51,546 nt of DNA from Deltaproteobacteria bacterium (GCA_016874755.1 VGTH01000005.1:1-51546); one strand, 5' to 3'. Positions 27,244 through 39,146 are shown, numbered from the stretch's first letter. A program made the numbers and translations. Notes: generated by a model not told the origin, from the sequence alone.

Positions 27244-27266
27244 CCAGTAACAAAATGTGTTACTGG
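27244..27266. repeat. Inverted repeat over the regulator stop codon
   Basis: Perfect 9-bp arms CCAGTAACA (27244-27252) and TGTTACTGG (27258-27266) enclose five bases and overlap the stop codon of the pilus regulator. There is no T-run, so it is a poor intrinsic terminator. It is about 160 bp upstream of the -24 site, a distance at which an activator could bind. It could be an enhancer site or an mRNA 3' stabiliser. Confidence 0.5.
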
Positions 27267-29323
27267 CCGCTGGCCAATTCTTCGCCGCCGTTTTGTTTCG
27301 ACGGCGACATGTCATATTTTTCCAGCCGGTGGCGCAGCGAGCGGTAATTTATTCCGAGTATTTCCGCCGCGCGCTTTTGCACGCCGTTGGCGCGCTTGAG
27401 CGCTGCCACGAGAATCAGACGCTCATGAGTTTCCAATTCGGCGTCGAGTGACAATCCTTTACCAAAAAATTGATCCGCGCCGCCGGATACGCCTTTTTCA
27501 AGCAGGTCTGGGTCCATAGCGATGACGTTGTTTCCACGCAAATTTGCCGGTAGGTCTTCTTCGCCCAGGATATTGCTATTCGCGATTGCAACGGCGTGTT
27601 CAATAATATTTTCGAGCTCGCGGACGTTGCCCGGATAGTGGTGGTTCATTAGGCGCAGCAGCGCCGCTTTGGAGATTTCTTCGACCTTTTTGGCGTGGGA
27701 TGTCGCGAATTTCCGCAAGAAGTAGTGAGCTAGCGCTGGGATGTCTTCCCTGCGATTGCGCAACGGCGGCATGACCATCTGGACGACGTTCAAGCGATAG
27801 AACAAGTCCTCACGAAAACGACCGGCCTCGGTTTCCTTGCGTAAGTCGCGATTGGTTGCTGAGATCACACGCACGTCGACTTTGATCGGCTTGCTGCCGC
27901 CCACCGGAGTAAAGGTCTTTTCCTGAAGCACACGCAGCAGTTTGACTTGAAGATGCAACAGTAGTTCACCGACTTCGTCAAGAAAGATGGTGCCCTGATC
28001 CGCTTGCTTGAAGAGGCCGTTGTGATCGGTCACGGCGCCCGTGAAGGCGCCGCGCACGTGGCCGAAGAGTTCGCTCTCAATGAGATTTTCGGGTATGGCG
28101 CCGCAATTGACTGCCACAAAGGGTTTTTCACAGCGCGCGCCATTGTAGTGAATCGCTCGCGCCACCAGCTCTTTGCCAGTGCCACTCTCGCCGGTTATCA
28201 GGACATTGGTCGCGCCGGCGGCAACCTTCTGAATCAGGCGGTAAATATTCTCCATGCCGCCGCTTTTTCCAACCACGCCCTCAAAACGAAACTCGGCCTC
28301 GGTGGGCGCCGCGGCTTGTGGCGCTAATGCGAACTCACGCGCCCGGCGCAGCTCTTCTTCAACGCGGGCGTTTTCCTCGAGCTGGCGCTGCTTGGTGATG
28401 TCCTCGAAAATCGCTGCATAGCCAACAATTTGGTGGTTAGGATCGCTTAGTGGAGCTACCGTTAAACGCAGTTGCTTGGATTCGCCGGAAGAACAGACAA
28501 ATGGGAATTCATCTGTGTAAATCTTACCGTTTGCGCCGTCGAATCGATGGCTACAATCAGGAAATATCTCTTTGAATATCTTACCTTTGACGACGGCTTC
28601 ATTGAGGGCAGTCAATTGCTGCGCATGCACATTGAAGTACTCAATGGACCCTGTAACGTCCGTGACGGCAACACCGCTGGCGACCCCTTGCAGAAGGCCG
28701 TTCTTGAGCGCTTCGACGCGCTGATACTCTGCTCGTTGGTCTTTCAGCCTCTCCTCGGCTTCGCCGAGTTTCTGTGCCAGGTAACCGCTCAGAGCCGCGA
28801 TCGCGAAAAAGCTCCCGATGTTCCACACCAACGGCGCCAGCAAAGACCACGCAAACGCAGCTGGACCTGAGATGCCCCAGCCATTGACGACCAACCATAG
28901 CGCCGTGTAGCAAGCACTGGAAAACGCCGCCGTCTGGAACGCGCCCCGATAGAACAGCAAGATGGCGCCGTTCATCACCGCAAGGTTGTAGAGGAAGGAA
29001 AAAGGACTGACGGTATCACCCGTGATCCAGATCGTGCCGGTTATAAGCAGCACGTCAAAGTCTATTTGGGTGTGGGCAAACCACCGCTCATTGCCGAAGC
29101 GATTGAGAACCAGGCCTGAACCGAAAGAAATAAGATATGCTACGCCCAAGGGGGCGATGAGCGCATAAAGATTGAGCGGTTCGCTGTCACTGCGGAGGAA
29201 GTGCAGTAACGCTGCCGCGCAGAAGAAAAACGTCAGGGTCACCACGCGCAGGCACAGGAGCCATTTGATTTTTTCTGCGAGGTTTCGTGGTTCGCCGTTC
29301 CCAGCCATGGCCTCGTCTTTCAA
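27260..29323 (-). CDS. Membrane-bound sigma-54 activator: PilS-like sensor fused to PilR-like output
   Basis: This 687-residue protein has six predicted membrane helices (about 22-42, 52-74, 88-102, 106-126, 128-148, 155-183), then a coiled-coil and PAS domain (205-312). The sigma-54 interaction AAA+ domain (345-590) has Walker A GESGTGKE (378-385), GAFTGA (425-430) and Walker B FLDE (447-450). A Fis-type helix-turn-helix (632-670, QKRAAEILGINYRSLRHRL) ends the protein. The front half matches the usual PilS sensor layout and the back half the usual PilR output, but the His kinase, ATPase and receiver modules are absent. It should act as a one-component regulator working from the membrane on pilA. 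It is 21 bp downstream of pilC. Domain calls are firm; the signal is unknown. Confidence 0.92.
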   Translation of the reverse strand: MKDEAMAGNGEPRNLAEKIKWLLCLRVVTLTFFFCAAALLHFLRSDSEPLNLYALIAPLGVAYLISFGSGLVLNRFGNERWFAHTQIDFDVLLITGTIWITGDTVSPFSFLYNLAVMNGAILLFYRGAFQTAAFSSACYTALWLVVNGWGISGPAAFAWSLLAPLVWNIGSFFAIAALSGYLAQKLGEAEERLKDQRAEYQRVEALKNGLLQGVASGVAVTDVTGSIEYFNVHAQQLTALNEAVVKGKIFKEIFPDCSHRFDGANGKIYTDEFPFVCSSGESKQLRLTVAPLSDPNHQIVGYAAIFEDITKQRQLEENARVEEELRRAREFALAPQAAAPTEAEFRFEGVVGKSGGMENIYRLIQKVAAGATNVLITGESGTGKELVARAIHYNGARCEKPFVAVNCGAIPENLIESELFGHVRGAFTGAVTDHNGLFKQADQGTIFLDEVGELLLHLQVKLLRVLQEKTFTPVGGSKPIKVDVRVISATNRDLRKETEAGRFREDLFYRLNVVQMVMPPLRNRREDIPALAHYFLRKFATSHAKKVEEISKAALLRLMNHHYPGNVRELENIIEHAVAIANSNILGEEDLPANLRGNNVIAMDPDLLEKGVSGGADQFFGKGLSLDAELETHERLILVAALKRANGVQKRAAEILGINYRSLRHRLEKYDMSPSKQNGGEELASGQ

Positions 29324-29344
29324 AGCGTTTTCGCGCTGCGTCTC

Positions 29345-30565
29345 TTAACCGACCAGGGAACCCAACTGGAAAATTGGCAAATACATCGAGATAACCAAAC
29401 CGCCAAGGATAACGCCGAGGATCACCATGATCATTGGCTCCATCAACGCGGTGAGATTCGCGACCGCATCGTCAACTTCATCTTCGTAGAGTTCAGAGAC
29501 CTTTTTCAACATCGTGTCCAGGCCGCCAGTGTTCTCACCAACAGCGACCATTTGGCAGACCATTGCCGGGAACACGCCGCTTTCCTTCAGCGGTTCAGCA
29601 ACGGTTTTGCCTTGGCTGATGCTGGTGCGCGCCTCCATAATCGCTTTCTCTACGACTTTGTTTCCGGCAGTTCTCGAGGTGATGGCTAGCCCGTCAAGAA
29701 TCGGAACGCCGGAACTGAGTAGAATCGCCATGTTTTGCGAGAAACGCGCCACTGCAACTTTGCGTAGCAGGTCACCGATTATCGGCATACGCAGCAACAG
29801 GCGGTCGATGGTCATGCGTCCGTGCGGCGTTTTGTAATAGGCAGAGATCGCCACGCAAACACCGACTATACCGAGAAACATGAGCCACCAATTTTTGACA
29901 AACCAGTTGCTGATATTGATGGTGATTTGAGTCGGCGCGGGCAGCGCTTTGCCCATGCTGCCGTAAAGCTCGGCGAAGACGGGAATAACGAAGATCAACA
30001 AGATAGCCACGACGATCACCGCCACACCGACAATGGTTGACGGATAGATCATCGCGCCTTTGACTTTCTTTTTGAGCTTGGTGGCTTTTTCGATGAACAA
30101 CGCGATCCGGTTTAAGATTGTGTTGAGCGCGCCGCCCATCTCGCCGGCCTCGACCATGTTGACGTAAAGGTCGTCGAAAATCTTCGGGTGTTTTTTCAAG
30201 GACTCGGCCAGCGTCGAGCCGCCTTCAACGTTTTTGCGCACTGTTTTGAGTGTGTTGCCAAAAGTCTTGTTGGAGGTCTGTTCACTGAGAATGCTGAGAC
30301 ATTGCACGATCGGCAAACCGGCATCGATCATGGTGGCGAATTGCCGGGTAAAGACCGACACGTCGCGCGGTTTTACCGTTTCGCCGAAACCGGGGATCTT
30401 GAGCTCCCTTTCCATCCCGACGCCCTTTTCGTGAATGCGTGCGGGAATGGGCCGAATCCGTCGCTCGCGCAAGATCGCAAAAACGACATCGACGCTTGGC
30501 GCATCGAGTTCGCCCTTCATTACTTTTCCCTGGGAGGTCTTACCCTCCCAAACGAATGTCGCCAT
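29345..30565 (-). CDS. pilC: Type IV pilus inner-membrane platform protein PilC
   Basis: This 406-residue protein of the T2SSF/GspF family has two repeats of the helical cytoplasmic domain. The first begins VSVFTRQFATMIDAGLPIVQ (about residue 68) and the second VARFSQNMAILLSSGVPILD (about 273). Membrane helices follow each (around 172-195, 220-240 and 375-397). PilC recruits the extension ATPase and carries its motion to the growing pilus. The N-terminus has the usual F-x-W-E-G-K-T start. It lies between pilB and the regulator, in the standard order except that pilT is missing. Confidence 0.95.
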   Translation of the reverse strand: MATFVWEGKTSQGKVMKGELDAPSVDVVFAILRERRIRPIPARIHEKGVGMERELKIPGFGETVKPRDVSVFTRQFATMIDAGLPIVQCLSILSEQTSNKTFGNTLKTVRKNVEGGSTLAESLKKHPKIFDDLYVNMVEAGEMGGALNTILNRIALFIEKATKLKKKVKGAMIYPSTIVGVAVIVVAILLIFVIPVFAELYGSMGKALPAPTQITINISNWFVKNWWLMFLGIVGVCVAISAYYKTPHGRMTIDRLLLRMPIIGDLLRKVAVARFSQNMAILLSSGVPILDGLAITSRTAGNKVVEKAIMEARTSISQGKTVAEPLKESGVFPAMVCQMVAVGENTGGLDTMLKKVSELYEDEVDDAVANLTALMEPMIMVILGVILGGLVISMYLPIFQLGSLVG

Positions 30566-30655
30566 AAATTTCTCTCTTCCTCGGCACGCTCTGAGAACTC
30601 GCGCCCTGAAATCTCGCCGTCCCCAGCCCGGGCCTGGGCAAGCTTAGACGAAATA

Positions 30656-32380
30656 CTAGAACCCCAAAGAGAAAACCGAGCTAAAGCCCTTGTCCGCGTC
30701 GGTGACACGCACTGTCTCGGCAATGGTCGTCAGTCCTTGGCGCACTTTTTCCAGCGCAGCCATGCGCAACGTACTCATACCCAGCTTGACGGCTTCGCGC
30801 TTCATGTCGGCAGCCGAGGATCCCTTCAGGATGAGCTCTTTTAGCCCCTCGTGCATCACCATGACTTCGTAAATCGCCAAGCGTCCGCGATAGCCAGTTT
30901 CGTTGCACTGTGCGCAGCCTTTGCCTTCAAAGGTGTCATAGCCCATGCTCAGTTCTGATGGATCCACGCCCAAATTAATCAGCACCTCGTCGGGGGTTTC
31001 CACTTGCTCCTTGCAATTCACGCAGATCTTACGCACTAGCCGTTGCGCCAGAATAAGGTTGATGGCCGATGTCAGCAGAAACGGCTCCACACCCATGTTC
31101 AACAGCCGGTCGACCGTTGCTGGCGCGTCATTGGTGTGCAGCGTGCTCAACACCAGATGGCCTGTCAGGGCGGCTTTGATACCGATTTGAGCGGTTTCGA
31201 GATCGCGAATTTCGCCGACCATGATGACGTCGGGGTCTTGACGCAGGAACGAACGCAGCGCGGCAGCGAAATTAAGGCCGATTTGATCGCGCACCTGGAC
31301 TTGATTGATGCCCATCAAGTTATATTCGACCGGATCCTCAGCCGTTGAGATATTCACGTCGGGCTTGTTTAACTCGGAGAGCGCCGAATATAGGGTGGTA
31401 GATTTACCGCTGCCCGTCGGGCCGGTGATGAGCACCATCCCGTAGGGCTTGTGAATCGCTTCTTGAAAATCTTTCTGGCTTTGCGGTGAAAACCCAAGTT
31501 TGGCCATGTCCAATTGCAGATTGGACTTGTCCAACAAACGCATGACGATTTTCTCGCCAAACAAGGTCGGCAGCACCGAGACGCGGATGTCGAGCTCGCC
31601 GCCCATGCCCATCTTGAGTTTGATACGGCCGTCCTGGGTCAGGCGGCGCTCGGCGATGTCGAGGCCGGCCATGACTTTGAGGCGTGAGACCAGCGCGTTC
31701 TTCAAACGCAGCGGCGGACTCATGATCTCGTGCAGCACGCCGTCGACGCGAAAGCGCACGCGGAATAGTTTCTCGTAGGGCTCGATGTGAATGTCGCTGG
31801 CACGCCGCTTGGCCGCGTCGGCCAAAATCGCATTGACCAGAGTGACAACCGGCGCTTCCCTGGTCGCCTGCTGCAGCTCTTGCAGGCTAACGTCATCCTG
31901 TTCGTGGATGACCTCCATGTCGCCGTCGCCGAATTTGCGCAGCACCTCGTCGTAGCTGACGCCGCCAAAGCGATGCTCGAGTGCTTTCTTGATGGCGGTG
32001 GGATACGCAGCGACAACGCGAATGCCGTAGCCAGTGATGAACTTGACTTCGTTGGTGGCGACCAAGTCGGTGGGATCGGCCATCGCAACGGTGAGATTGG
32101 AGCCTAAAAGTTTGAGCGGGATGATCTGATGTTTTTGTACGAGCTGCGGCGGCACTAGGCTGAAGACCGAGTCCTCGATCTCTGCTGGATTGATGTCAAC
32201 TCGTTCGATGCCAAACTGATTGGCAAGGAAATCGGTGAGCTTTTCCTCAGTGGTAAAGCCCAGGCGCACCAGTTCTTTCGTAGGACTGGCGCCTTCCTTC
32301 TCTTTTTCCTGTGCCTTGGCGAGTTGCTCTTTGGTGACCAGTCCGCCCCGGACGAGTAATTCTGCGATGCGTGGTTCCAT
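30656..32380 (-). CDS. pilB: Type IV pilus extension ATPase PilB
   Basis: This 574-residue GspE/PilB ATPase powers pilus assembly at the inner membrane. The N-terminal MshEN-type region (1-140) is followed by the N2 domain and the RecA-like core with Walker A GPTGSGKS (320-327), the Asp box, Walker B DVIMVGEIRD (384-393) and the His box LVLSTLHTNDAP. Four cysteines in two CxxC pairs (453/456 and 489/492) form the zinc site typical of PilB and absent from PilT. The MshEN repeats, which bind cyclic-di-GMP in some homologues, have RIAELLVRGG and SPTKELVRLG where binders have RLG at the start of each repeat, so binding may be lost. The gap to pilC is 90 bp. Confidence 0.95.
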   Translation of the reverse strand: MEPRIAELLVRGGLVTKEQLAKAQEKEKEGASPTKELVRLGFTTEEKLTDFLANQFGIERVDINPAEIEDSVFSLVPPQLVQKHQIIPLKLLGSNLTVAMADPTDLVATNEVKFITGYGIRVVAAYPTAIKKALEHRFGGVSYDEVLRKFGDGDMEVIHEQDDVSLQELQQATREAPVVTLVNAILADAAKRRASDIHIEPYEKLFRVRFRVDGVLHEIMSPPLRLKNALVSRLKVMAGLDIAERRLTQDGRIKLKMGMGGELDIRVSVLPTLFGEKIVMRLLDKSNLQLDMAKLGFSPQSQKDFQEAIHKPYGMVLITGPTGSGKSTTLYSALSELNKPDVNISTAEDPVEYNLMGINQVQVRDQIGLNFAAALRSFLRQDPDVIMVGEIRDLETAQIGIKAALTGHLVLSTLHTNDAPATVDRLLNMGVEPFLLTSAINLILAQRLVRKICVNCKEQVETPDEVLINLGVDPSELSMGYDTFEGKGCAQCNETGYRGRLAIYEVMVMHEGLKELILKGSSAADMKREAVKLGMSTLRMAALEKVRQGLTTIAETVRVTDADKGFSSVFSLGF

Positions 32381-32813
32381 CCCAATTTAGCAATCGGAAC
32401 GAACCTAATGATCTTAAGAAATTACCAGTCTATCGAAGCCGGTCAAAATACTGACATGTTGTCCCCGGAGTGTGGAACAGAAGTGCTGGAGGAAAGAGAG
32501 AGTATTAGGTTCTTTAGACCCAATACTCCAGTACTCCAGCGAAATTCTAGCCCGAATTATTCATGCGACGGGGAAAACCCATGACACTGTGTCGATCGAA
32601 GTGGAACTCTGGAGGAGCGAAGGCATCAGCGTAGATCGTTCGGTTTGATTCGCCGATGCTGGGCATCTCTTCGACCTTTCCACTGCGATTCGCAGAGCAG
32701 GGCGACCGCCGGTCGCCCCTACAAGGCGGCGTCGAAGCGGATATCTGTTGCCTTCGCTCCGGAAGAGTTTCACTTCGATCACGCCGCAGCGATGAATAAT
32801 CCGGGCTAGCGGT
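32381..32813. other. Intergenic region with hairpins, no gene
   Basis: This 433-bp gap lies upstream of pilB and downstream of ppdK. It holds an inverted repeat GAGTATT (32500-32506)/AATACTC (32522-32528) next to a repeated TACTCCAG. It also holds a perfect 8-bp stem GGGCGACC (32700-32707)/GGTCGCCC (32711-32718) followed by CTACAAGG. The second is like the GGCGACC-GGTCGCC palindromes dispersed in many environmental genomes. The frames here have no domain signature. A pilB promoter should be present, but no convincing -35/-10 or -24/-12 was found. Confidence 0.5.
32700..32718. repeat. Palindromic GC hairpin (REP-like)
   Basis: Arms GGGCGACC and GGTCGCCC, 8 bp, with a 3-base centre. There is no U-run, so it is not an intrinsic terminator. 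It probably belongs to a dispersed family, but only this copy was noticed in the window. Confidence 0.55.
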
Positions 32814-35528
<2,715 letters not shown>

Positions 35529-35603
35529 TGTTACCTATCCTTGTTCCAGTACTCTGTTGTCGATCGAGTTGTCCGTCACTGAGTCTAGTCATCGGCGAAA
35601 CAA

Positions 35604-35633
35604 TGCTATTTTGTACCTTGCTATTTTGAACCT
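35604..35633. repeat. 15-bp tandem direct repeat
   Basis: TGCTATTTTGTACCT (35604-35618) is followed at once by TGCTATTTTGAACCT (35619-35633), one mismatch. The second copy ends at the recO stop codon. It is probably a slippage duplication in the recO-ppdK spacer. Confidence 0.6.
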
Positions 35634-36394
35634 TATACCGCGAAATAGCCGCGAAGAAAGGGCGCCGACTTGATTTCGTGGTCGATGTGATGCTGCAGAA
35701 AACCGGAAAGCGTCCGGCGGATCTCGTGCACGACCCGCGCCGGAAGCACTACCGGTTCCGCCGCCAGTGCGTTCTCGTCTTGCAGCTGTGTCAACATCTT
35801 GACCGCGCTCGCGCCCAAAGGCACGAGCTCTTTGCGCGCGCCGCAGCACGCCGCACAGAGAACACCGCCCTCCATTAGGCTGAAATACCACTGCGACTCC
35901 GTGAAATCCTGCGCGGCGCAGCTTTTGCAGTGATCTAAAATGGGTTGATACCCAGCCAGCCGGAGCAATTTGAGCTCGTAGCTCGAGACAAATCGGAGCG
36001 ACGGACCGCTTTCTTCGAGATGACACAAGCCGGCGCGCAGGTGCTCGAATAGCCGCCGGTTCTCTTCGCGCTCACCAATCAGGCCGTCGGTGATTTCGAT
36101 GAGGTAGGCGGCATAGGCGATGCGGTCGAGATCTTGACTCAATTGCTTGTAGGCGAGCTGCAGCTCGGCGCTCAAAAGAAAAACCAATTTGCCTGCTGGC
36201 CGGTCTTCAAAATGGAGCCGCACCTGAGCGAAGGGCTCGAGCGAGTTGACGAAGCGGCGCCGCGAATTTTTTGCTCCTTTGGCGATGCCGGTGATTTTGC
36301 CGTGGTCTTCAGTGAGAAACGTAACGATCTTATCGGACTCGCCGAACAGGCGCGCCCGTAGGACAATCGCTGCGGTGGTAAGGCTGGGGCGCAT
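35633..36394 (-). CDS. recO: DNA repair protein RecO
   Basis: This protein of about 253 residues acts in RecFOR loading of RecA on gapped DNA. The N-terminal OB fold begins TTAAIVLRARLFGESDKIVTFLTEDHGK, the RecO signature, followed by GAKNSRRRF. The C-terminal helical domain carries a four-Cys zinc site: CKSC and, about 20 residues on, CAAC. The start is set at ATG 36394 because the family begins there. The frame extends to a TTG at 36460, but those 22 residues have no similarity and would overlap the grpE upstream region. It diverges from grpE. Confidence 0.92.
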   Translation of the reverse strand: MRPSLTTAAIVLRARLFGESDKIVTFLTEDHGKITGIAKGAKNSRRRFVNSLEPFAQVRLHFEDRPAGKLVFLLSAELQLAYKQLSQDLDRIAYAAYLIEITDGLIGEREENRRLFEHLRAGLCHLEESGPSLRFVSSYELKLLRLAGYQPILDHCKSCAAQDFTESQWYFSLMEGGVLCAACCGARKELVPLGASAVKMLTQLQDENALAAEPVVLPARVVHEIRRTLSGFLQHHIDHEIKSAPFLRGYFAV

Positions 36395-36490
36395 GATTGT
36401 TCCACTGGCCCATGAAAGAACTTCAAAGCTCTTAACATTTTCCTGTCCTCGCGACAACAACTATCGAGATTACCGAGGTTTTTTACGCTA

Positions 36491-36530
36491 AGGAAACTTG
36501 ACAGCCAGCTCCGTCGTGCTTAAGTTTCCT
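36491..36530 (+). promoter_or_regulatory. grpE promoter framed by a 9-bp inverted repeat
   Basis: TTGACA (36498-36503), 17 bp and TAAGTT (36521-36526) form a good housekeeping-type promoter about 38 bp before the grpE ATG. Arms AGGAAACTT (36491-36499) and AAGTTTCCT (36522-36530) are perfect inverse copies with 22 bp between. One overlaps the -35 and the other the -10, so a bound dimer would block polymerase. It is not a CIRCE element (TTAGCACTC-N9-GAGTGCTAA). Confidence 0.65.
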
Positions 36531-36563
36531 CGCGCTTGGTAAGGACCAAAGTGAGCACGCCCT

Positions 36564-37184
36564 ATGACCGAAGAAAATAAAAAGAACCAAGAAGAAAAAC
36601 CGCAGGAAGCGCCTCCAGCAGAGTCCAGCGAGACCTCCGGTGATGGCGCCGAGCCCGAGCTGCACCAACTGCGCCAGACACTGGAAGCTAAAGAGAAAGA
36701 AGCCAAAGACAACTACGACCGCTTTGTGCGCCAGGTGGCTGAGTCGGAGAATTTGAAAAAGCGCGTCGCCCGCGAAAAAGAAGAGGCGATTCGCTTCGCT
36801 AACGAAGGATTGGTCCGCGACCTCTTGCCAGTTGTAGATAACCTCGAACGCGCCGTCAGCCACGCCCAAGGGGGTGGCAATGGCAAACCTTTGGTCGAAG
36901 GCGTGGAGATGGTGCTGAAAGGTCTGAGCGATGTGTTGACGAAGCATGGCGTCGTGCAAATTTCAGCCGTTGGCTTACCCTTCGATCCAGCCAAACATGA
37001 AGCCATGGCGCAAATCGAGACCTCGGCGCAGGAACCCAACACTGTTGTGGTAGAGTTTCACAAAGGCTATTTGCTCCGCGACCGGCTCCTCCGTCCCGCC
37101 CTGGTGAGTGTAGCTAAAACACCGATAACAAAAGAGAAAAAAAACAACGGGGGCGAGGTTGAAAACGGCCAAGGCGATGATTAG
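36564..37184 (+). CDS. grpE: Nucleotide exchange factor GrpE
   Basis: This 206-residue co-chaperone releases ADP from DnaK. A charged, Glu-rich N-terminal tail (1-45) leads into the long dimer coiled coil (HQLRQTLEAKEKEAKDNYDRFVRQ onward), with the family motif AESENLKKRVAREKEEA. The C-terminal beta domain holds FDPAKHEAMAQIE and VVVEFHKGYLLRDRLLRPALVSVAK, the classic GrpE signature. The tail after it is short and Lys/Asn/Gly-rich. It is first in a grpE-dnaK-dnaJ group, 42 bp before dnaK, behind the promoter at 36498-36526. Confidence 0.97.
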   Translation: MTEENKKNQEEKPQEAPPAESSETSGDGAEPELHQLRQTLEAKEKEAKDNYDRFVRQVAESENLKKRVAREKEEAIRFANEGLVRDLLPVVDNLERAVSHAQGGGNGKPLVEGVEMVLKGLSDVLTKHGVVQISAVGLPFDPAKHEAMAQIETSAQEPNTVVVEFHKGYLLRDRLLRPALVSVAKTPITKEKKNNGGEVENGQGDD

Positions 37185-37226
37185 CTTTCGCGGTGAATCT
37201 GAAAACTGGTCTGAGGAGTAGCTAAG

Positions 37227-39146
37227 ATGGCAAAAGTTATCGGTATCGACCTTGGGACAACGAACTCATGTGTCGCAATCATGGAGAGCGGCGATCCCAA
37301 CGTGCTCGCCAACGCTGAGGGCAGCCGCACCACTCCATCGGTGGTCGCATTTACCGATTCCGGCGAGCGCCTCGTCGGTCAGATCGCCCGGCGCCAGGCG
37401 ATTACCAATCCCGAAAACACGATTTTCGCAGTCAAACGTTTGATCGGCCGACGCCATGACGATCCGCTGGTGCAAAAGGCAACCAAGGTTTTGCCGTACC
37501 AGGTGGCCCGCAATGAAAACGGCGATGCCTGGGTCGAAATCCGCGGCAAACAATATAGCCCGGCGGAGATCTCCGCGTTCATCCTGCAGAAAATGAAACA
37601 GACCGCCGAAGACTTCCTCGGCGAGAAAGTGACAGAAGCGGTTATCACCGTACCCGCCTATTTCAACGACAGTCAAAGACAAGCGACCAAGGACGCCGGT
37701 CGCATCGCTGGTTTGAACGTCCTGCGCATCATCAACGAACCTACGGCAGCATCGCTGGCCTACGGCTTGGACAAAAAGAAAGATGAAAAAATCGCGGTCT
37801 TCGACCTTGGCGGCGGCACCTTTGACGTTTCCATTCTAGAGCTGGGCGAAGGTGTTTTCGAAGTTAAGGCGACCAACGGCGATACGTTCCTCGGCGGTGA
37901 AGACTTCGACCAACGGGTCATCGATTATTTGGCCGATGAATTCAAGAAAGATCAAGGTATCGACCTGCGCAAAGATCGCATGGCGCTGCAACGGCTCAAA
38001 GAGGCCGCAGAAAAAGCCAAATGTGAGCTGTCATCGTCGATGGAAACCGACATCAACCTGCCCTTCATCACCGCGGACCAGCAGGGTCCCAAGCACTTGA
38101 ACATGAAGCTGTCCCGCTCCAAGCTGGAAGCTCTTTGCGCCGACTTGATCGATCGCACCGAGGGGCCGTGCCGTCAGGCGCTAAAAGACGCTGGGCTATC
38201 CGCGAGTGATATCAATGAGGTTATCCTCGTCGGCGGCATGACCCGCATGCCGGCGGTGCAAGAGCGCGTGCGCAAGATCTTCGGCAAAGAGCCGCACAAG
38301 GGGGTTAACCCCGACGAAGTCGTCGCCGTCGGCGCGGCGATTCAAGGCGCCGTGCTTAAAGGCGAAGTGAAGGACGTCTTGCTGCTCGACGTCACGCCGT
38401 TGTCCCTCGGCATTGAAACGCTCGGCGGTGTTTTTACCAAGTTGATCGACCGCAACACCACGATTCCGACGAAAAAGAGCCAGGTTTTCTCCACGGCGCA
38501 GGATAATCAGACCGCCGTTTCGATCCGAGTTTTTCAAGGCGAGCGCGAGATGGCCGCCGACAACAAACTCCTTGGCCAATTTGATCTGGTCGGCATTCCA
38601 GTGGCGCCCCGCGGCATGCCGCAGATCGAAGTCACTTTCGACATCGACGCCAACGGCATCGTCCATGTCGCGGCCAAAGACCTTGGCACCGGCAAAGAGC
38701 AGTCGATCAAGATCACTGCATCGAGCGGTCTTAACGAAGAAGAGATCAAAAAGATGGTGCGCGACGCGGAAGCGCACGCCGCTGACGACAAGAAACGCAA
38801 AGAAACGGTCGAGGCGCGCAATAACCTGGACTCGTTGATTTACTCCACTGAGAAGTCCCTCAACGAACATGGCGCCGACCTCGACGCCGGCGTCAAAGAT
38901 AATATCGAAGCGGCGCTCAAGAAAGCCAAAGAAGCCCTCGACGGTCAGGATCCCGCGGTCATGCGTACTGCCGGCGATGAGTTGAGCCAAGCATCTCATA
39001 AGTTGGCTGAGGCGATGTATGCCAAAGCCTCACAGCAGCAAAATGCCCAAGCCGGCGGCCAAAAGACCGATGGCCAGGCGAGCGGCGATAGCGGCAAGAA
39101 AAAAGAGGACGTGGTCGATGCCGATTTCACCGAGGTAAAGGACTAA
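37227..39146 (+). CDS. dnaK: Chaperone DnaK (Hsp70)
   Basis: This 639-residue Hsp70 has an actin-like ATPase domain (1-385) with [33 protein letters not shown]-type phosphate loops, [13 protein letters not shown] and [11 protein letters not shown]. The hydrophobic linker [18 protein letters not shown] follows, then the substrate-binding beta domain, the helical lid and a flexible Gly/Gln-rich end. The C-terminus [10 protein letters not shown] resembles the usual acidic tail. GAGGAG lies at good spacing before the ATG. It works with GrpE upstream and DnaJ downstream. Length and motifs are fully standard. Confidence 0.98.
   Translation: MAKVIGIDLGTTNSCVAIMESGDPNVLANAEGSRTTPSVVAFTDSGERLVGQIARRQAITNPENTIFAVKRLIGRRHDDPLVQKATKVLPYQVARNENGDAWVEIRGKQYSPAEISAFILQKMKQTAEDFLGEKVTEAVITVPAYFNDSQRQATKDAGRIAGLNVLRIINEPTAASLAYGLDKKKDEKIAVFDLGGGTFDVSILELGEGVFEVKATNGDTFLGGEDFDQRVIDYLADEFKKDQGIDLRKDRMALQRLKEAAEKAKCELSSSMETDINLPFITADQQGPKHLNMKLSRSKLEALCADLIDRTEGPCRQALKDAGLSASDINEVILVGGMTRMPAVQERVRKIFGKEPHKGVNPDEVVAVGAAIQGAVLKGEVKDVLLLDVTPLSLGIETLGGVFTKLIDRNTTIPTKKSQVFSTAQDNQTAVSIRVFQGEREMAADNKLLGQFDLVGIPVAPRGMPQIEVTFDIDANGIVHVAAKDLGTGKEQSIKITASSGLNEEEIKKMVRDAEAHAADDKKRKETVEARNNLDSLIYSTEKSLNEHGADLDAGVKDNIEAALKKAKEALDGQDPAVMRTAGDELSQASHKLAEAMYAKASQQQNAQAGGQKTDGQASGDSGKKKEDVVDADFTEVKD

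Noticed and set aside
26957-27260. Possible cyclic-dinucleotide (GEMM) riboswitch before pilA
   Set aside because: Such elements precede pilin genes in some deltaproteobacteria, and GCAAAGC-like words occur here, but on the wrong strand; the core GGGCAAACC and ACGCAAAGC elements are not found together on the minus strand.
36461-36563. CIRCE operator or sigma-32 promoter before grpE
   Set aside because: Neither TTAGCACTC-N9-GAGTGCTAA nor CTTGAA with CCCCAT is present; the region has a sigma-70-like promoter with a different inverted repeat.
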